Part shown: positions 1 to 10,613 of the stretch, piece after piece | How the letters are laid out: each line of letters opens with the position of its first letter | Position numbering within the stretch: the stretch's first letter is position 1 | Source: Bedellia somnulentella | Taxonomy: Eukaryota; Arthropoda; Insecta; Lepidoptera; Bedelliidae | DNA: 64,000 bases | Direction of reading: 5' to 3' | Assembly (NCBI GenBank): GCA_963576735.1 | Contig: OY755178.1 | Location: forward strand, 6,386,001-6,450,000 | The notes under the pieces: generated by a model | The model's database searches: none | What the model was told of the DNA's origin: nothing | Seen by the model: only the letters and a program-made list of their open reading frames with translations | Program-made: the position numbers and the translations under genes

Positions 1-118
1 TAAGCAAAACGTGGGTACCTTCTCTGGAAACTGTGTGTGCCATGTGAGTTCAGGAGTATTGGTACCTCTGCCAACCCCTTCGGGGATAAACGGCGTGAAC
101 GTTTATGTTATGTTATAG
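1..118 (+). mobile_element. SINE-A, 3' part
   Basis: This is the 3' third of SINE-A, cut by the window start. It runs from the AAAACGTGGGTACC motif through CCCCTTCGGGGATAAACGG to a short TTATG tail. The same order of motifs recurs at more than ten other places in the window, which is how the family was recognised. Confidence 0.85.
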
Positions 119-819
119 GTTTATTTTATTTACGAAGTTTTCTGATAAATTACTATTGTATTAACATATTGGATTGAATCAGGCGTTACTTTGCGGAAAT
201 CCATAGCAATATTTAGCGGAATTAAGCGAAGAAATTTATTAATATTAGTATTATTGTAATAACGTTAATTATACTAATTTTGAAAAGATAAATGTGTGAG
301 GGCGCCATCTATGAATAAACGGAAATATGGATTTAGGTGAGGGGTTGACTTCTTGCAGATAAATATACACTTGTCCGGCTGACTGACTAGGCACAAATTC
401 CATTTCCTACAAATTTGATAATGACATACTGAACTAACTACTTCGTATCAAAAATAGATTAAACAACCGCAGAACTGTAGAAAAAAGGGTTTAACTTTTA
501 CATGGTTCTAAACATAACGTTAGTTATGTTAAGACAAGATTGTTTTTTTTTGGATAGCGTAGGTGTTTTTGTTCAAGTAAATGTTATCCATGTAGTCAAT
601 TTATTTCCATTATATTTTAACCTAAATCACAATAAGCAAATAAAAGTATAAACAAATATAAGTATTTGTTCCCATACACATTAATTTATCTTTTCGTATA
701 CGTTTGTTATTCTTCATATTTCGGACGCATTGCAGTTTTTAACTATTATATGATTGATTTTATTATGTCCCCTGGCTGTCCATTACTGACTGTGCCATCC
801 ATATTAGACATTTTTATCT
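119..819. other. no gene recognised
   Basis: AT-rich sequence with no long reading frame, RNA fold or repeat shared with the rest of the window that I could see. Confidence 0.5.
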
Positions 820-820
820 A

Positions 821-1150
821 ACTAGCTGACCCGACAGACTTCGTTCTGTCAAATTTGCATATGACGAAACTGTAGGCGTTTTTTCCGGTACTCTTAGTTC
901 GATCCGGCGTGAATATTTTAATAATCAATTTTTTCCGGGATTATTTATAAGTATCCTATTTGATAATTTGGGTCATGATCTAGCATTCAGTCAAATTTTA
1001 TTCGTATACATTATGCACTTAAGGAGGCTTTTCGTCTGAAACACTTTGGATGTTTGTGTGTTTAACAAATATCCAAACATGTATTGTATTATAATGAATG
1101 TAAACATGATCCCTCTGTATTGTATTATAATTATAAATGTTAAAAACCTT
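821..1150 (-). mobile_element. Helitron-like non-autonomous element
   Basis: Read on the minus strand it ends in CTAG at 822-825. Just inside is a hairpin at 833-850 (GACAGA/TCTGTC arms around CTTCGT). A CTRR end behind a short hairpin is the Helitron 3' signature. The body matches the plus-strand copy at 7126-7402, including the stretch around GTTTGTGTGTTT. There is no coding capacity. The 5' limit is approximate. Confidence 0.6.
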
Positions 1151-1226
1151 TAAAATAAATAAATAGTTTCAATTTTTTTTTATGTAAACTTTCACATTTA
1201 TTTCATTAATAGGATTTATCATTTTA

Positions 1227-1330
1227 TTCTTTGTGGGGGCACGGTAGTGCGTGCGTGAAGTAAACACTGTTGTACCATCCTTTACTAGAACCGTTTCGCT
1301 GCATTTTCAGGCCCCTATTTGAGAACACCT
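1227..1330 (-). repeat. Rep-5 copy
   Basis: A GC-richer segment whose reverse complement matches 26320-26440. Shared parts are CTGAAAATGCGGCGAAACGG and the GGCACGGTAGTGCGTGCG block. Element type not recognised. Confidence 0.5.
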
Positions 1331-1338
1331 CTTTTCTA

Positions 1339-1614
1339 AAGTCATATGTGTGGTTAATTTATCATGGTTGTTAACGGTGAGGGAAAACATCGTGAGGAAA
1401 CCCACATGGCTGAGTTGTACTTAGTCATGTGACAGTGTATTCGTACAAAACGGCGATAGGCCTGCCCCCTATCACGTGAGTACACTGTCTAAGCAGAACG
1501 TGGGTACCTTCTCTGGACACTAGATGACGCTGCCATGTGAGTTCAGAAGTATTGGTACCTCTGCCAACCCCTTCGGGGATAAACGGCGTGAACGTTTATG
1601 TTATATGTTATGTT
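1339..1614 (+). mobile_element. SINE-A, head missing
   Basis: Starts in the body (AGTCATATGTGTGGTTAATT), just after where the tRNA-like head would end, and runs to the TTATG tail. It is one of the best-preserved copies from this point on. Confidence 0.88.
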
Positions 1615-1714
1615 ATTTGAGAACCTCTGGATGAGACCAGAACGCAGAATTGGCAGTTGAACATGCTTTATACGTTAGCGGGTGCAAGTTAACAATCAGT
1701 CATTATAACATTAA

Positions 1715-1850
1715 CCTAAGTAAGGAACCATAGACTTAGCACAATTTTCTCTAGATTTCATTACTTTTTAAAGATAAACAAGTTGCCTTTATTCGAGTCT
1801 TGCCTAGTTTTTTTATAGTTCTTTTTTGGTGGTTTAATCTACACGTATCT
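1715..1850 (+). repeat. Rep-4 copy
   Basis: Diverged copy of a repeat also at 5078-5225 and, inverted, at 25915-26042. The shared core reads AAGGAACC.TAGACTT, then TTTCATTACTTTTTA.AGATAAACAAG, then a T-rich stretch. No coding capacity. Class unknown. Confidence 0.55.
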
Positions 1851-2215
1851 AGTATTAAGTGCTGTGTCTGTGTGTCTACGACGAATTAATAACTAGTTAA
1901 TTAAATATCTAAATCCAACTTCAGATTCTAGAATGTAAGGCAAAGCTTACCAGTGTTTTTAAATTAAAAAACCTTAGATTATACCGAAATAATAAATGAC
2001 ATCGTTCCCTTTCCGTTATTAATGGCTTTTGTTCATTAATTTTAAAAAGCTCGGCAGCTGGTTCTCTTTATTTCTGAATTCGAAATTACTAAAGCCTTGA
2101 ATCAAAGGTAATGTTAGGTGATAAATAAAAGGTGGGTAAAACAAGTCAGTTTTAAAACGTTTTCGTTATTTAATACATATTCAACCCGATCAGTTTTAGA
2201 TAATACAGAAAAACT
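1851..2215. other. no gene recognised
   Basis: AT-rich spacer. Nothing recognisable on either strand. Confidence 0.5.
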
Positions 2216-2216
2216 A

Positions 2217-2560
2217 CCGTGATAGTTCAGTGGGTAGAACACCGGTTATCGTGCAGACAGAATCAAGTAATAAAGTCAGATGTGTGGTTAATTTATAATG
2301 GGTGAAGTTTAGGGTGAGGGAAAACATCGTGAGGAAACCCACATGGCTAAGTTGTACTTTGTCATGTAACAGTGTATTCGTGCAAAACGGCGATAGGCCT
2401 GCCCTCTGTCACGTGAATACACTGTCCAAGCAAATCGTGTACCCACCTCTAAAAACCAGGTGACAATATCACGTGATATTCAAAAGTATTAGTCCCTCTG
2501 CGAAACCCTTTGGGGATATATCCCAATAGTGAACCGCCGTATAGTGAACGTTTGAGTTTG
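2217..2560 (+). mobile_element. SINE-A, near full length
   Basis: Has the tRNA-like head with an A box (TAGTTCAGTGGGTAGA). The B-box part is damaged (AGAATCAAGTAAT in place of GGTTCAAATCC). Body and GAAACCCTTTGGGGATA region follow. The tail is replaced by GTTTGAGTTTGAGG, a variant end shared with copies at 23090 and 29570. Confidence 0.85.
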
Positions 2561-3210
2561 AGGAAAAACTGAGTAGATATTTGCTCACATAAAGATTGTA
2601 TTTCTATCCATATTTTATCTACCATAATACCACAATTCTTATTAACTTCTTTTTTAATTCCCTACAAAATGAAAAATTGACATTTGTCATATAATATATT
2701 TTTATATCAACTATTGTTAAATTTAAAACTAAAACTTAAATTTATAATACAAATGACTTGTAATAGTTACAACAGTTAGTACCTCAGAAGGAAAAGTATA
2801 GCAGGAATGCTCGATGGAGAGTATGTTAATATAAATATTATTGAAAACCACAAATACGTCATACAAGACTCACATTATTTCGCCTAATGCAACGTTTAAG
2901 TCATCTCAATTGATTTGTTTCATCTGAAATTGAACGTACTGACATTAAATTTTACTCCCGCTTTTTGATAGGTCTGAAATATACGAAATTTCGTCATCAA
3001 ATTTGGTTTGAATACGAGTATGTCTGACTATGTTAATAAAACGCAATGAAATATGAAAATAGCATAAATCTGTATTTCATAGAGATTATTCTACCGAATT
3101 AATTGTTATTTATTTAGTGAAAAAAAAAACTTGTCTTTAATGTTAAAAAAATCAACAGTAATAAATCCGGTTGGTGATCGTAAGTGGGGGGACTTAGGGT
3201 ATTGATGCTT
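2561..3210. other. no gene recognised
   Basis: AT-rich spacer with short A and T runs. No reading frame or repeat recognised. Confidence 0.5.
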
Positions 3211-3211
3211 T

Positions 3212-3475
3212 CTGCTGTGTAGTGTCGGCTTAGAATAGCACTACCCCTTTTCTTCCGGTGGGTGTACGTAAGAGGCGACTAATGTTATTGGGGCTTTTTA
3301 AGGGATTTTTGGGCGATGCGGTTGGAGACCCATCACCAACAAACTTTATTTTACCATCTTTTCCCCACGCAACTTCCAAAAGTGGCTGAGGAATTTCTAA
3401 TTCGTTAGCTCTGGCTACCCTTTCTAGGGATTTATAGCCGTGAGTGTATGTATGTATGTATGTATGTATGCTTTT
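3212..3475 (+). mobile_element. SINE-B (subfamily a), full length
   Basis: Reference description of SINE-B. It starts TGCTGTGTAGTGTCGGCTTAG, passes CCGGTGGGTGTACGTAAGAGG and GGGCGATGCGGTTGGAGACCC, and ends GGGATTTATAGCCGTGAG followed by (TATG)n. The stretch GGTTGGAGACC differs from the Pol III B-box consensus GGTTCGANNCC at one base. I see no convincing A box. The end, CGTGAGTATATGTATG, is also the end of LINE-1 at 55000-55022, so LINE-1 is the likely mobiliser. No protein is encoded; reading frames across it are accidental. Confidence 0.85.
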
Positions 3476-3650
3476 TAAGTGATTTTTGGGCGATGTGGTT
3501 GGAGATCTATTATTAACAACCTTTATATTACCATCTTTACCCCACTCATCTTTATCCCACTCAACTTCTAAAGTGGCTAAGGAATCTCTACTTCCAAAGG
3601 TCGAGCTACCCCTTTTGAGGATATACAGCATGTATGTATGTATCTACTTA
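3476..3650 (+). mobile_element. SINE-B, partial, in tandem
   Basis: A second SINE-B lacking its first ~90 bases. It begins right after the TATG tail of the previous copy (CTTTTTAAGTGATTTTTGGG) and ends in its own TATG run. Confidence 0.75.
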
Positions 3651-4165
3651 TAAACAAAACTATCGATCGCCACTTTGAACGATCCGGGCGAATCTCCCAA
3701 GCTTCATTTGATACTTGGCACAAGGGTTCCTTTTATGATATTAGTGAGCACTAAAAATGAATTCATAATATTTATCCCCAAAAGTGACGTCGTAGAATAG
3801 GGGTTTAAGTTAATATGTAACCTTCTGAATTGTGCATTAAGAAGCATAAAAGGAGATGTATATCATTTCGGCTACAAAATAAAGAAAATGGAAATTAAAC
3901 AGATCATCTCATAAGGAAAAATAAAAAGTTGACAGAAAAAAAGTACTGTAGGGCAAATATTTGGGTATGAGTAGCTTTCTACTTGTAAGAGGGTAGTTTT
4001 GGAACTTCTATAGTTCGACGCTTAAAATATGACCAGTCGTATCTCAATTTGAAATCAACCTTATGGATCAGTTGACGACTTTAATGGTGGCGAAGATCCC
4101 CTCTTAATAATACAAAATGTACAACTAGAATATCTAAAATGGTTTTTTAAACTGATATGATGTTA
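3651..4165. other. no gene recognised
   Basis: AT-rich spacer with nothing recognised. Confidence 0.5.
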
Positions 4166-4257
4166 TCGTGATAGCTCAGTGGGTAGAACACCGCTTATGG
4201 TGCCGACGATGAGGGTTCAAGTCGGGTTAATAACGGTGAGGGAAAACCGAACTGTAA
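4166..4257 (+). mobile_element. SINE-A head with internal deletion
   Basis: Good A box (TAGCTCAGTGGGTAGA) and B-box-like GGGTTCAAGTCGGG, joined directly to GTTAATAACGGTGAGGGAAAACC. The rest of the body and the tail are absent. Confidence 0.75.
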
Positions 4258-4509
4258 AATTAATTATTAAATAAGTATGTAGTACCTTATAATAGAAGAA
4301 CTTATATTTTTTTCCATACTAAAACCGATGGCAGATATTAGGAAGCGCCATATTTATGGTATTATACACATATAATTATACTTAAGCAACGTTCAACTGT
4401 ATTTTAGAATTATTATTGATTATGATGAAGAAAAACAATAGGCTTTATATTAATCACGCGTTTTTTTTACTATGTACCTTCTTGATGTATTAACTAACTG
4501 ACAGACAAC

Positions 4510-4765
4510 TGAAACATACATACATACATATACTCACGGCTATAAATCCCTTGAAGGGGTAGCTAGAGCTAAGGAGTTAAATCCCTCAGCCACTTTTAGA
4601 AAGTTTAGTGGGGAAATGATGCTAAAATAAAGGGTTTTGGTGATGGGTCTCCAACCGCATCGCCCAAAAATCCAATAAAAAGCCCCAATACCCTTAGTCG
4701 CCTCTTGCGACACCCGTGGGAAGAAAGGGGTAGCGACATTCTAAGCCGGCACTACACGGCACAAC
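4510..4765 (-). mobile_element. SINE-B (a), full length
   Basis: Minus-strand copy. CATA-repeat tail at the left, GGCACTACACGGC start at the right. Several small deletions. Confidence 0.85.
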
Positions 4766-5077
4766 AACTGAAAATCAACTGAAAATCGTAATTAATTTAA
4801 AATTGTAGAGTTTTTTGGTGATATTGTACACATACACATGATATATTGTATACATTATTTATGCAATTAGATTCATTACGGAATGCAGAGCCTATCGATT
4901 GCCACACATAAGCCTATAAACTTAAATGATGTTGAAGATGATTTACAAATAGACGTTTGAAATCGAATCGAAACGAAATCACCATTACATATACAGACAT
5001 ATTATACACAGATTAAGTTAGCCCCTAACTAAGTAGAATGGCCAAGTCAGCTAAAATTAACAATAATAATTAATAAA

Positions 5078-5225
5078 TCGCAGTAAGGAACCTTAGACTT
5101 GGCTCCACTTATTTTAGAGATTTCATTACTTTTTAGAGATAAACAAGCAGATACTCTCTCGACGAGCTCGAGACTTTGCTAGTTGTTACAGAATGTTTTT
5201 GGTGGGATTTGTTTTATGGGATACT
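5078..5225 (+). repeat. Rep-4 copy, best preserved
   Basis: Longest copy of Rep-4. It matches the inverted copy at 25915-26042 over about 125 bases, including CGCAGTAAGGAACCTTAGAC and AGAATGTTTTTG. Confidence 0.6.
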
Positions 5226-5294
5226 AACTCGACGATATATTTAATATTATATAATACATTACATCAATAACCTCCAAGACTAAGAAATAATCAT

Positions 5295-5400
5295 TTATAC
5301 TCATCACATAAATGTTGCTCTCAGCAGGGATCGAAACCCGCAACCTCCGGACGGCTAAGCTAGTCACCTATCAACCCGGCCACGGACATCGTCCATTTAC
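5295..5400 (-). mobile_element. tRNA-derived SINE fragment
   Basis: The minus strand reads GGCCGGGTTGATAGGTG, then GGAGGTTGCGGGTTTCGATCCCTGC, which resemble Pol III A and B boxes at tRNA spacing. It continues CTGAGAGCAACATTTATGTG, a tail type seen in insect SINEs. No full cloverleaf can be drawn, so I do not call it a tRNA gene. Confidence 0.55.
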
Positions 5401-5964
5401 AATCGCTTTTATGGTATATACTCATTTGATTAAGTTTATAACACTCCTTAGAACGTAAATTAACCAGAAAACCCATCGTCCCAAGAAAAGGTAAGATTTA
5501 CAATGTAATTATTCACAATGTCCTTAAACCACTCTTAAATAATTAATTAAATTAGACATTTAAATTCAATTTCCGGCCAATTGGCCTATTATGAGTGCAA
5601 TTTACGGCTAATTAGGACCTTAACTACAGTTACCACTAAATTAAACAAGTAAAATAGGGAAGTATTGCGTCTTATGTCTATACTTTGTGAAGTAATTCTG
5701 AAAACAAAATGGAATAAAATACAGAATTATATTTTTTACTAATTATGAAAAAAAAATAATTAATGTTTAATTTTTACATCTTTATTTTTTCAATTTTACT
5801 TAAATGTTTTATTTTATATCTTTGTACTTGTAACAACATACAGTACATAACTTTAATGTTACTTAGTTATTTAAAAGAGCCTGTTTGCTGCGTCAGGGAA
5901 ACCTACTGCGCTGAACACCGAAACCAACTCATTGTAAACTACTTCATTATATGAAATATGCCTT
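5401..5964. other. no gene recognised
   Basis: AT-rich spacer. The 63-codon frame here has the composition of random AT-rich sequence. Confidence 0.5.
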
Positions 5965-6085
5965 TTTAAATATATACATACATATTCTCACTCCGTAAAT
6001 CCCAAAAAAGGTAGCCAGAGCTTCAGAGCTAGAAACGCCTTAGCTACATTTGGAATCGATAGGGGACAAGATGGTGGACATATGG
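5965..6085 (-). mobile_element. SINE-B (b) fragment
   Basis: 3' half only, of the subfamily whose minus strand reads CCCAAAAAAGGTAGCCAGAGCTTCAGAGCTAG. It stops after ACAAGATGGTGGA. Confidence 0.65.
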
Positions 6086-6221
6086 TTTTTTTTACGTCAC
6101 ATATATGCATACAAAGTAATTGTGATTGTAAAAATAATAATACCAGATATGAGTAGAAATAAAAACGCATATTACCCTAATACTAATACTTGCAAACAAT
6201 TGCTCATATTTAAAATCGGAC

Positions 6222-6415
6222 CAATATACATATTCTCACGGATATATTTCTGGAAGTTGAATGGGCAAAAGATTCTAAATTAAAGGTTATTGGTGATGGT
6301 CTCCAACCGCATTGCTCAGTAACTGTAATAACTTCAAAAAATCTATACTTCGCTCTTACGACAACCGAAGGACCCGAAGAGTTAGTATATTACAAAGCGA
6401 CACCGTACACTTAGA
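6222..6415 (-). mobile_element. SINE-B, strongly diverged
   Basis: Recognisable by GTTATTGGTGATGGTCTCCAACCGCATTGCTCA and by the order of flanking motifs. Both ends are degenerate. Confidence 0.55.
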
Positions 6416-6489
6416 AAGTCAAGATGTAAGTCAAGGCGGAAAAAAATATTTATTACATAATTAAGCAATATTTTATATAATATTACAAA

Positions 6490-6733
6490 ACTTTGCTGTG
6501 CAGTGTCAGCTTAAAATAGCACTACCCCACTACCGGTGGGTGTTCGTAAAAGGCGACTAACGGTATTGGAGCTTTGGGATTTTCGGGCGATGCGGTTGAA
6601 GACCCCTCACCAACAACCTTTATTTTAACATGTTTTTCCCCACGCAACTTCCAAAAGTGGCTGAGGGATTTCTCACTACTTAGCTCTGGCTACCCCTTGT
6701 AGGGATTTATAGCCGTGAGAATATGTATGTAAA
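6490..6733 (+). mobile_element. SINE-B (a), full length
   Basis: Full-length copy with a short tail (ATATGTATGT). It has a six-base deletion near GTATTGGAGCTTTGGG. Confidence 0.82.
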
Positions 6734-6754
6734 ACTACATGAAATATTTAGATT

Positions 6755-7125
6755 TTTAACATAACGTTCACGCCGTTTATCCCTGAAGGGATTGGCAGAG
6801 GTACCAATACTCCTGAACTCACATGGCAAGCGCCATCTAGTTTCCAGAGAAGGTACCCACGTTTTGCTTAGACAGTGTACTCACGTGATAGGGGGCAGGC
6901 CTATCGCCGTTTTGTACGAATACACTGTCACATGACTAAGTACAACTCAGCCATGTGGGTTTCCTCACGATGTTTTCCCTCACCGTTAGCAACCATGATA
7001 AATTAACCACACATATGACTTTAGAAAAGACAAATTGGTGTAGGCCCGTCCCAGGATTGGAACTCACGCCCTTCTGTTTTTCGGGCGGGTGTTCTACCCA
7101 CTGGACTATCATGTCGCTTAGATTT
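6755..7125 (-). mobile_element. SINE-A, full length
   Basis: Minus-strand copy from the ATAAC tail side (6758) to the head ending near 7113. The body is close to the family consensus. The B-box side reads CCCAGGATTGGAACTCACGCCC, so the promoter is diverged. The 64-codon frame across it is not a gene. Confidence 0.87.
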
Positions 7126-7402
7126 TTAGTTATCCTATTAATATTATAAATGTGAAAGTTTTGATGATTGAATGTTTGTGTGTTTGAGGCAGAGTCTCCG
7201 CAAGTACATAATGTATATGAATGAAATTTGGCAGAATGCTAGATAATGACCGAAATTGTAACATAGAATATTTTTTCTTCCGGAAAAATTTGATCAATAA
7301 AAGATTCACGCCTGATTGAACTAAGAGTACGAACTAAAAAACGCCTTAAGCTTTGTCATAAGCAAATTTGACAGTACGAAGTCTGTCGGGTCATCTAGTA
7401 GG
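7126..7402 (+). mobile_element. Helitron-like non-autonomous element
   Basis: Starts near TCCTATTAATATTATAAATGTGAAAG and ends TTTGACAGTACGAAGTCTGTCGGGTCATCTAGT. The 3' hairpin (GACAG/CTGTC) lies just inside the terminal CTAG. It is the opposite-strand relative of 821-1150. No protein. Confidence 0.65.
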
Positions 7403-7939
7403 AGTATAATTATTATATTAAAAGTAAAATTAAAATCATCAAAAAGAGAAATAGAAACATATTTTTATGAGAAAGTATATTTAAGGCATTTTAAAATAAA
7501 TGTTCCTGAAATGTAAATTAATTTTGGAAGTTTATTTTAATAATCCTCATCTTCTATGATATGACCGAAAGTGCATGAATGTTTTAACATAATATTCACA
7601 AGTTTAATAGTAACATGACAAAGTTATAAGTTAGAACGGCCGCATAAAAGGTAAAGAGTTTTAGCCATTTTGTCCGCTCCCAAACGTGTAATAAATGCAA
7701 TATTCCACATATTGTTACTCCGAAATTTTCCTATTCTATGAAGTCGTGATAAAACTGGACAATCTTTCTGTTACATGAAAAAAAACTTGTTCGTTGTCGT
7801 ATCTAACTCCGTTTATAATTATTCATCGTTACTACTAAAGAAATGTTGCCTGACTGAGTAGTATTGACTTAAAATGTAAATATTGCACAATATAGAGAAC
7901 ATTTTTTTTAACGTGATAGTTGCGTAATGTTGTTCCAAA
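7403..7939. other. no gene recognised
   Basis: AT-rich spacer. Nothing recognised. Confidence 0.5.
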
Positions 7940-8300
7940 ATCTATACTTATAATAAATCTGTAGAGAGGTCAATTCTGTACATAAAATATATTTTCAAAA
8001 TAACTATCAGGGGGTGATTAGGGATCGATACTGATGCCGAAAATGCAATCAGTAAAATTTTTGTCTGTCTGTCTGTCTGTCGGTTTGTATGTTCCTTATG
8101 GAAATAAAAACTACTCGACAAATTTTAACGAAACTTGGCACGATTATTCTTCATACTCCTGGGCAGGTTATAGTATACTTTTCAGCAGAGTAGTGAAGAA
8201 GTATTTTGGGGAATTTTGGGAAAACGGGAGAAGTTACTCCATTTTTAAGCTTCCGTCGCGTGTGCAGCCTTAATGGTTAAAGTTACATAGAAATCACGTA
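7940..8300 (+). mobile_element. dispersed Helitron-like or related element
   Basis: Begins TCTATACTTATAATAAATC and carries a (TCTG)n run at 8062-8082. It continues with ACAAATTTTAACGAAACTTGG and CTTCCGTCGCGTGTGCAGCC. The opening and the AACGAAACTTGG wording are typical of abundant lepidopteran repeats (from memory). I cannot mark its 3' end, and the 79-codon frame inside is not a gene. Confidence 0.5.
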
Positions 8301-8429
8301 TGACGAAAATACTCTTCATAAAATTGTCTAAAAAATATCCTTCAACAGCATATGTCTATCTTTTATGGTTGACTCACAACAACACGTGTAACTCCTGATT
8401 GCTTAGCATTTCGGAGCATTCTGATTATA

Positions 8430-8450
8430 CAGGGTGATTTCGGGGTCGTG
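8430..8450 (+). repeat. left terminal inverted repeat
   Basis: Twenty of 21 bases pair with 13583-13603. The only difference is T versus A at the eleventh base. Confidence 0.75.
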
Positions 8451-8722
8451 ATCCCAACCATTTTTTTCTGACTCAGTAAATGATTGCGATGCTACCTGTA
8501 TTTATTTTAATTGAAACAAAGATGATTCGTTATTTACTTATTTTTATTTACTGACTCTAAATGCGTGGTCACTCTACTTTTTATATTACACCTTTTTAAA
8601 AAACAAACTCTTTGTTAGAATACTAAATCATTTATGAGTAATAATGTGACAACACGTCAAAGTCAATAAACGATAACAATAAATAATAACGAAACAAAGA
8701 TTTAAAATAAAATAAATAAATT
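8451..8722. other. 5' non-coding part of the TIR element
   Basis: AT-rich leader between the left inverted repeat and the transposase ATG at 8723. No promoter motif is clear. Confidence 0.4.
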
Positions 8723-8886
8723 ATGCCTCCGCCGTACCCATTTCCTAATATCGAGCGATCAGATATGGTTATGTTTTACTATCAAACACTCAACACTACC
8801 AGAGCAAGTGAGATGTTTCATCAGCGACATCCCAATTTGCCAATACCAACTAGACGTTTGATTAATACAATGGTGCATAATTATGC
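8723..8886 (+). pseudogene. transposase N-terminus, interrupted
   Basis: A true ATG at 8723 opens a frame of about 54 meaningful residues, from MPPPYPF to RRLINTMVHNY. The pattern (S-D-M-V-M-F-Y, then R-A-S-E-M-F-H, then P-T-R-R-L) resembles the N-terminal helix-turn-helix often labelled DUF4817 in arthropod transposases (from memory). Homology stops near 8886; the remaining codons to 8926 look like inserted sequence. The gene appears to resume at about 13216 or 13250. The DDE catalytic domain is absent. Confidence 0.55.
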
Positions 8887-8890
8887 ACCA
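8871..8890. repeat. perfect 20-bp palindrome
   Basis: TGGTGCATAATTATGCACCA, perfectly self-complementary. It sits where transposase homology breaks off. ATGCAC (8883-8888) recurs at 13215-13220, where homology resumes nearby, and may be a target duplication. Confidence 0.6.
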
Positions 8891-8922
8891 TATTTCTTAC
8901 CAAATCATTATATTTTGACTAA

Positions 8923-10565
8923 TTAACGTGGAAAAAACTTTCTTTTATATGCTTTTCTAACATGAACAGGATCTTTTACACTATTTTGTATGCTCCAGCA
9001 GTAATCAGCCATCATATTTATATTCCAGCGGCCCTGGTACCGTTCTTCCATAGTGCGTATATCCCGATGAAAGCGTTCACCTTGTTCTTCACTAAAATCA
9101 CCTAAATTTTCTGGAAATCGATCTAAATGGCTAAAGAGGAAGTGCAATTAGATGCTCATATTGCATCCAAGCCTCTGAAAGTTCATCATCAGCTGTTCAA
9201 TATGTTGCGCATAGTCCGGTAACTTTTTATTTCCTAAGAAATTTTGTACCACCCAAACAAATTCATTCCAAGCAGATTTCTCTACATCGGTCATACACTC
9301 GACAAATTTCGGGTCTTTTATCAACTCCCTAATTTGAGGACCATCAAATATGCCTGCTTTAATTTTTTCTGTACTCAATTTTGGAAAAACTTTGCTGAGA
9401 TATTTGAAACATTGTCCATCTTTCTGTAAAGCTTTGACGAACTGTTTGATAAGTCCCAATTTTATATGAAGCGGTGGTAAAAGAATGTGATCTCTGGTTA
9501 CTAGAGGAGTGTTTATTACGTTCATACTACCCGGAACTACAGCATCCCTTGTAGGCCAAACTTTCTTAGTCCAGTGGTTTGCCCTATCACGGCTATCCCA
9601 AAGACACATAAAACAGGGGTACTTTGTATATCCGCCCTGCTGACCCAAAAGAAAATTTACCATCTTTAGATCGACACATATCATCCGCTTATGTTCTACG
9701 TATTTAATTTTTTCCATAACTAAGGCTATGGTAGGATATTCTTCTTTTACTTTCGTAGAATGTGCTATGGGCAAACATGCCATTTTGTTGCCATTATGTA
9801 GAAGAACACACTTAAGACTCCGCTTAGAAGAGTCAATAAACAACCGCCAGTGCTTCGGATCATACTTTATTAATCCCATTTCAAGCATCAATCCAGGAAT
9901 GTTGGTGCAAAACACAAAATCATCTTCTTCAGAAAAAAAGGGAATTAATTGTTTTTCTCTTGTCCGGTATATTGAGACATTAGTCCCTAAAGTTGTCAGG
10001 TTTCTTTCTTTAAGCCGTGAAGCTAAGAGTTCGGATCCCTTTTTTGATAGCCCAAGGTCTCTAATTAACTCGTCCAGGTCATTTTGATTGAATAGTCGAG
10101 GTTTCGTATCATCAGGAAAGTCACTGTCTCCATCGTTACTGCCTACCAAAATATCATCACATTGTGATATTCTAGAGGGTCCAGGTTGTGGATTGGACAC
10201 ATCGATACTCAAGGTTGGTCTTATAGCAGAGTTTAAATTAGGATAAACCCATTTGGACCGATTTTTGCGGTTAATTCCGTTGATGTTTACAACACAAAAA
10301 TAGCAATCATCGTGATGATTACTTGGTTCTCGCCAAATCATTGGGTTTTGTACTTCATGGTGGGTCTTTTTTTGCTTACCCATAAACGCAGTGATGATAC
10401 ACAACTTCCACATACGAAATTTGGGATCCAGGACTTACTATTAATTGGTAATGGCATTCCAAAGTACTCCAAGTATGCTTTTTTTACATTGTCAGACGCA
10501 CTTACACGACACTCTTTAAACATGTACTCGCCACAAATAGCACAAAATCTATTTGGATCGTTCAA
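8923..10565 (-). pseudogene. multicopy arthropod zinc-motif gene, unknown function, disrupted
   Basis: About 545 codons on the minus strand make up one protein in three pieces. The N-terminus (10565-10338) has a paired CxxC motif (FCAICGEYM ... FVCGSCVSS), probably zinc binding. The middle (about 10350-9151) includes DDCYFC, LFIDSSKRSLK, LLGQQGGYTK, CFMCLWDSR and LLPPLHIKLGLIKQFVKAL. The end (9147-8923) includes SEEQGERFHRDI and MMADYCW. I recognise this string of motifs from a large family of uncharacterised multicopy arthropod proteins (from memory; no function known). Breaks: the frame changes near 10350, consistent with one lost base in a C run before PMIWREP. An in-frame TAA lies at 9148-9150, between GCNMSI and HFLFSHLD. 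The N-terminus has no ATG; the frame is open back only to a TAA about 45 bases upstream. It lies inside the TIR element, opposite to the transposase. Confidence 0.75.
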
Positions 10566-10613
10566 ACAGGTTCTCCTTAACGTAGACGTATCGATTTATT
10601 CCCGATAAGTTGT

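Noticed and set aside
9244..10608. Plus-strand frames (61, 119 and 98 codons)
   Set aside because: Shadows of the minus-strand zinc-motif pseudogene.
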